Source: CAYPHJ01 sp964410485 (GTDB lineage Bacteria; Desulfobacterota; Binatia; UBA9968). From it: a stretch of 31,493 nucleotides of DNA. Below the pieces are notes generated by a model. The model was given only the letters and a program-made list of their open reading frames with translations. It was not told the origin of the DNA and searched no databases. Both the position numbers and the translations under genes were made by a program. Shown piece by piece: positions 30,612 to 31,493 of the stretch; position 1 is the stretch's first letter; every line of letters begins with the position of its first letter. The stretch spans positions 1 to 31,493 of the forward strand of contig CAYPHJ010000050.1 of the NCBI GenBank assembly GCA_964410485.1, in the 5' to 3' direction.

Positions 30612-31310
30612 ATGGATCTCCTGAGTCTGGCGTGTACCGTTGGCATTGTGGCCGCGCATCGTTACGGTCAGAAGCTGTACGCTGTGGGATGGATCAAACG
30701 GGGCCGCCTGCTTTCCGCGGCCAGTGGTGTGAGCCTGGCTTTCGTCTTCCTCTATTTGTTGCCTGAGCTGAGCGCCTGGCAGCTCTACCTGGAGAATCGC
30801 GGAGTTCTCGGGTTTCTCCAACATCATCTTTATGTAGCGGCTCTGGTGGGTCTTGTCCTCTTCTATGGCGTCGAGTGGCTCGTCCTGCGCGAGGGGACAC
30901 ACGAGCAAAGAAGCACAGTAATCTTTCGCACACACCTCGCGATTTTCGCTTTTTACAATCTGCTCATCGGGTACCTGTTAGTTCACTACTTCACCGACAC
31001 GCACGATTTGCTCCGCTTCACGGTGGTGGCAGCATTGCATTTGATTGTGAACGACCACGCGCTGCGCAATCACCACCGAGACATGTACTACGGCAAGGGA
31101 CGGTGGCTCCTCGCGGGTGCCATCTTTTTGGGCTGGACAATCGGAAACCTGGCTGAGATTGGCGATGGAGCGGTTGCGCTTTTATTTGCGCTGCTCGCAG
31201 GGAGCATAATCGTCAATGTTCTCAAGGAGGACCTGCCAGAAGATCGCCCCGGTCATTTCGGGTCGTTTGCGGCGGCAGCAGGTGTCTACGCGTTATTGCT
31301 GCTGCTCTAA
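30612..31310 (+). CDS. Polytopic membrane protein, possibly a distant ZIP-like protein
   Basis: A 232-residue inner-membrane protein with about seven hydrophobic segments. No firm family match. Features recalling ZIP-type metal transporters are 'LAFVFLYLLPEL' near the first third, a histidine-bearing helix 'ALHLIVNDHALRNHHRDMYYG', and the C-terminal 'LAGSIIVNVLKEDLPEDR', a common ZIP end pattern. The canonical HxxPEG metal motif is not seen, so transport is unproven. AAGGGAGA lies about 6 bases before the ATG. Transcribed divergently from the cyclodeaminase-family gene. Confidence 0.72.
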   Translation: MDLLSLACTVGIVAAHRYGQKLYAVGWIKRGRLLSAASGVSLAFVFLYLLPELSAWQLYLENRGVLGFLQHHLYVAALVGLVLFYGVEWLVLREGTHEQRSTVIFRTHLAIFAFYNLLIGYLLVHYFTDTHDLLRFTVVAALHLIVNDHALRNHHRDMYYGKGRWLLAGAIFLGWTIGNLAEIGDGAVALLFALLAGSIIVNVLKEDLPEDRPGHFGSFAAAAGVYALLLLL

Positions 31311-31427
31311 GCGTCGAGTTAAACCTTACAGCCTCAGCGCGGTTACGCCACAGCCAAACAGAAACGAAAATCTCACCACGAGAGTCCTAGCTCCGCAAAG
31401 CCGCCATCAACGTAAAAAGATACCTCA

Positions 31428-31459
31428 CCACGAAGTGATTCATGATCTTACGCTCGCCC
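31428..31459 (-). repeat. Short dispersed repeat, copy 2
   Basis: The inverted partner of the 5032-5069 copy: on the minus strand it reads GGGCGAGCGTAAGATCATGA and continues ATCACTTCGTGG. The surrounding 3' end of the window (31311-31493) shows no other gene. Confidence 0.7.
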
Positions 31460-31493
31460 GCAGAGGATGAAAATGGAGGCAGCCCATCACCCC

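Noticed and set aside
1..31493. CRISPR array, tRNA, rRNA, prophage or IS transposase
   Set aside because: None recognised on either strand when reading the window.

Overview
The window looks like a chromosomal piece of a Gram-negative, moderately GC-rich, probably environmental and uncultured proteobacterium-like organism. This is an inference. It rests on a DUF748/AsmA-type envelope protein, a LolA-like carrier, a lipid-A-type acyltransferase and a predicted lipoprotein, and on the many dispersed palindromic intergenic repeats common in environmental proteobacterial and candidate-phylum genomes. No rRNA, tRNA, CRISPR array, transposase or phage gene was seen.

Region 1 (1-6762, + strand): the 3' end of a DUF748 gene, then two tandem thiamine-diphosphate (ThDP) enzymes, a two-domain VOC (glyoxalase/dioxygenase fold) protein and a carboxymuconolactone-decarboxylase-like protein. 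This looks like a catabolic cluster of unknown substrate. Repeat-rich spacers follow both ThDP genes. Region 2 (6890-12061, - strand): an exported methyltransferase-fold protein, a flavin aromatic monooxygenase, an MFS transporter and glgC.

Region 3 (12305-25250, + strand) is the centrepiece: an aryl-polyene/xanthomonadin-like biosynthetic gene cluster. In order it encodes an acyl carrier protein, an AMP-dependent acyl ligase, a FabZ-like hot-dog dehydratase, an LpxL/HtrB-like acyltransferase, a LolA-like carrier, an MMPL exporter, a FAD-dependent halogenase-like protein, a ketosynthase, a chain-length-factor-like ketosynthase homologue, a second dehydratase, a ketoreductase, and a glycosyltransferase-2 fused to a delta-9-type desaturase. 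The genes mostly overlap or nearly touch. There are two apparent transcription starts: a perfect TATAAT ahead of the ACP and a near-consensus sigma70-type promoter ahead of the halogenase. Inferred scheme: an aromatic acid is activated onto the ACP, extended by ketosynthase/CLF, reduced and dehydrated to a conjugated polyene, possibly halogenated, attached to a lipid or sugar, and moved to the outer membrane. No starter-forming enzyme (ammonia-lyase or chorismatase) or phosphopantetheinyl transferase is visible here.

Region 4 (25301-28171): a three-gene minus-strand unit (ICMT-like methyltransferase, second FAD halogenase-like protein, lipoprotein) enclosed by roughly 180-bp inverted repeats about 95% identical by eye. 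It may be a tailoring module linked to the pigment cluster. Region 5 (28249-31493): an alpha/beta hydrolase, an ornithine-cyclodeaminase/mu-crystallin family protein and a polytopic membrane protein, with more dispersed repeats.

Several starts were moved inward from the longest open frame where a good ribosome-binding site, a neighbouring stop codon or repeat-derived N-terminal sequence argued for it. All functional calls are from motif reading by eye; no database search was run.
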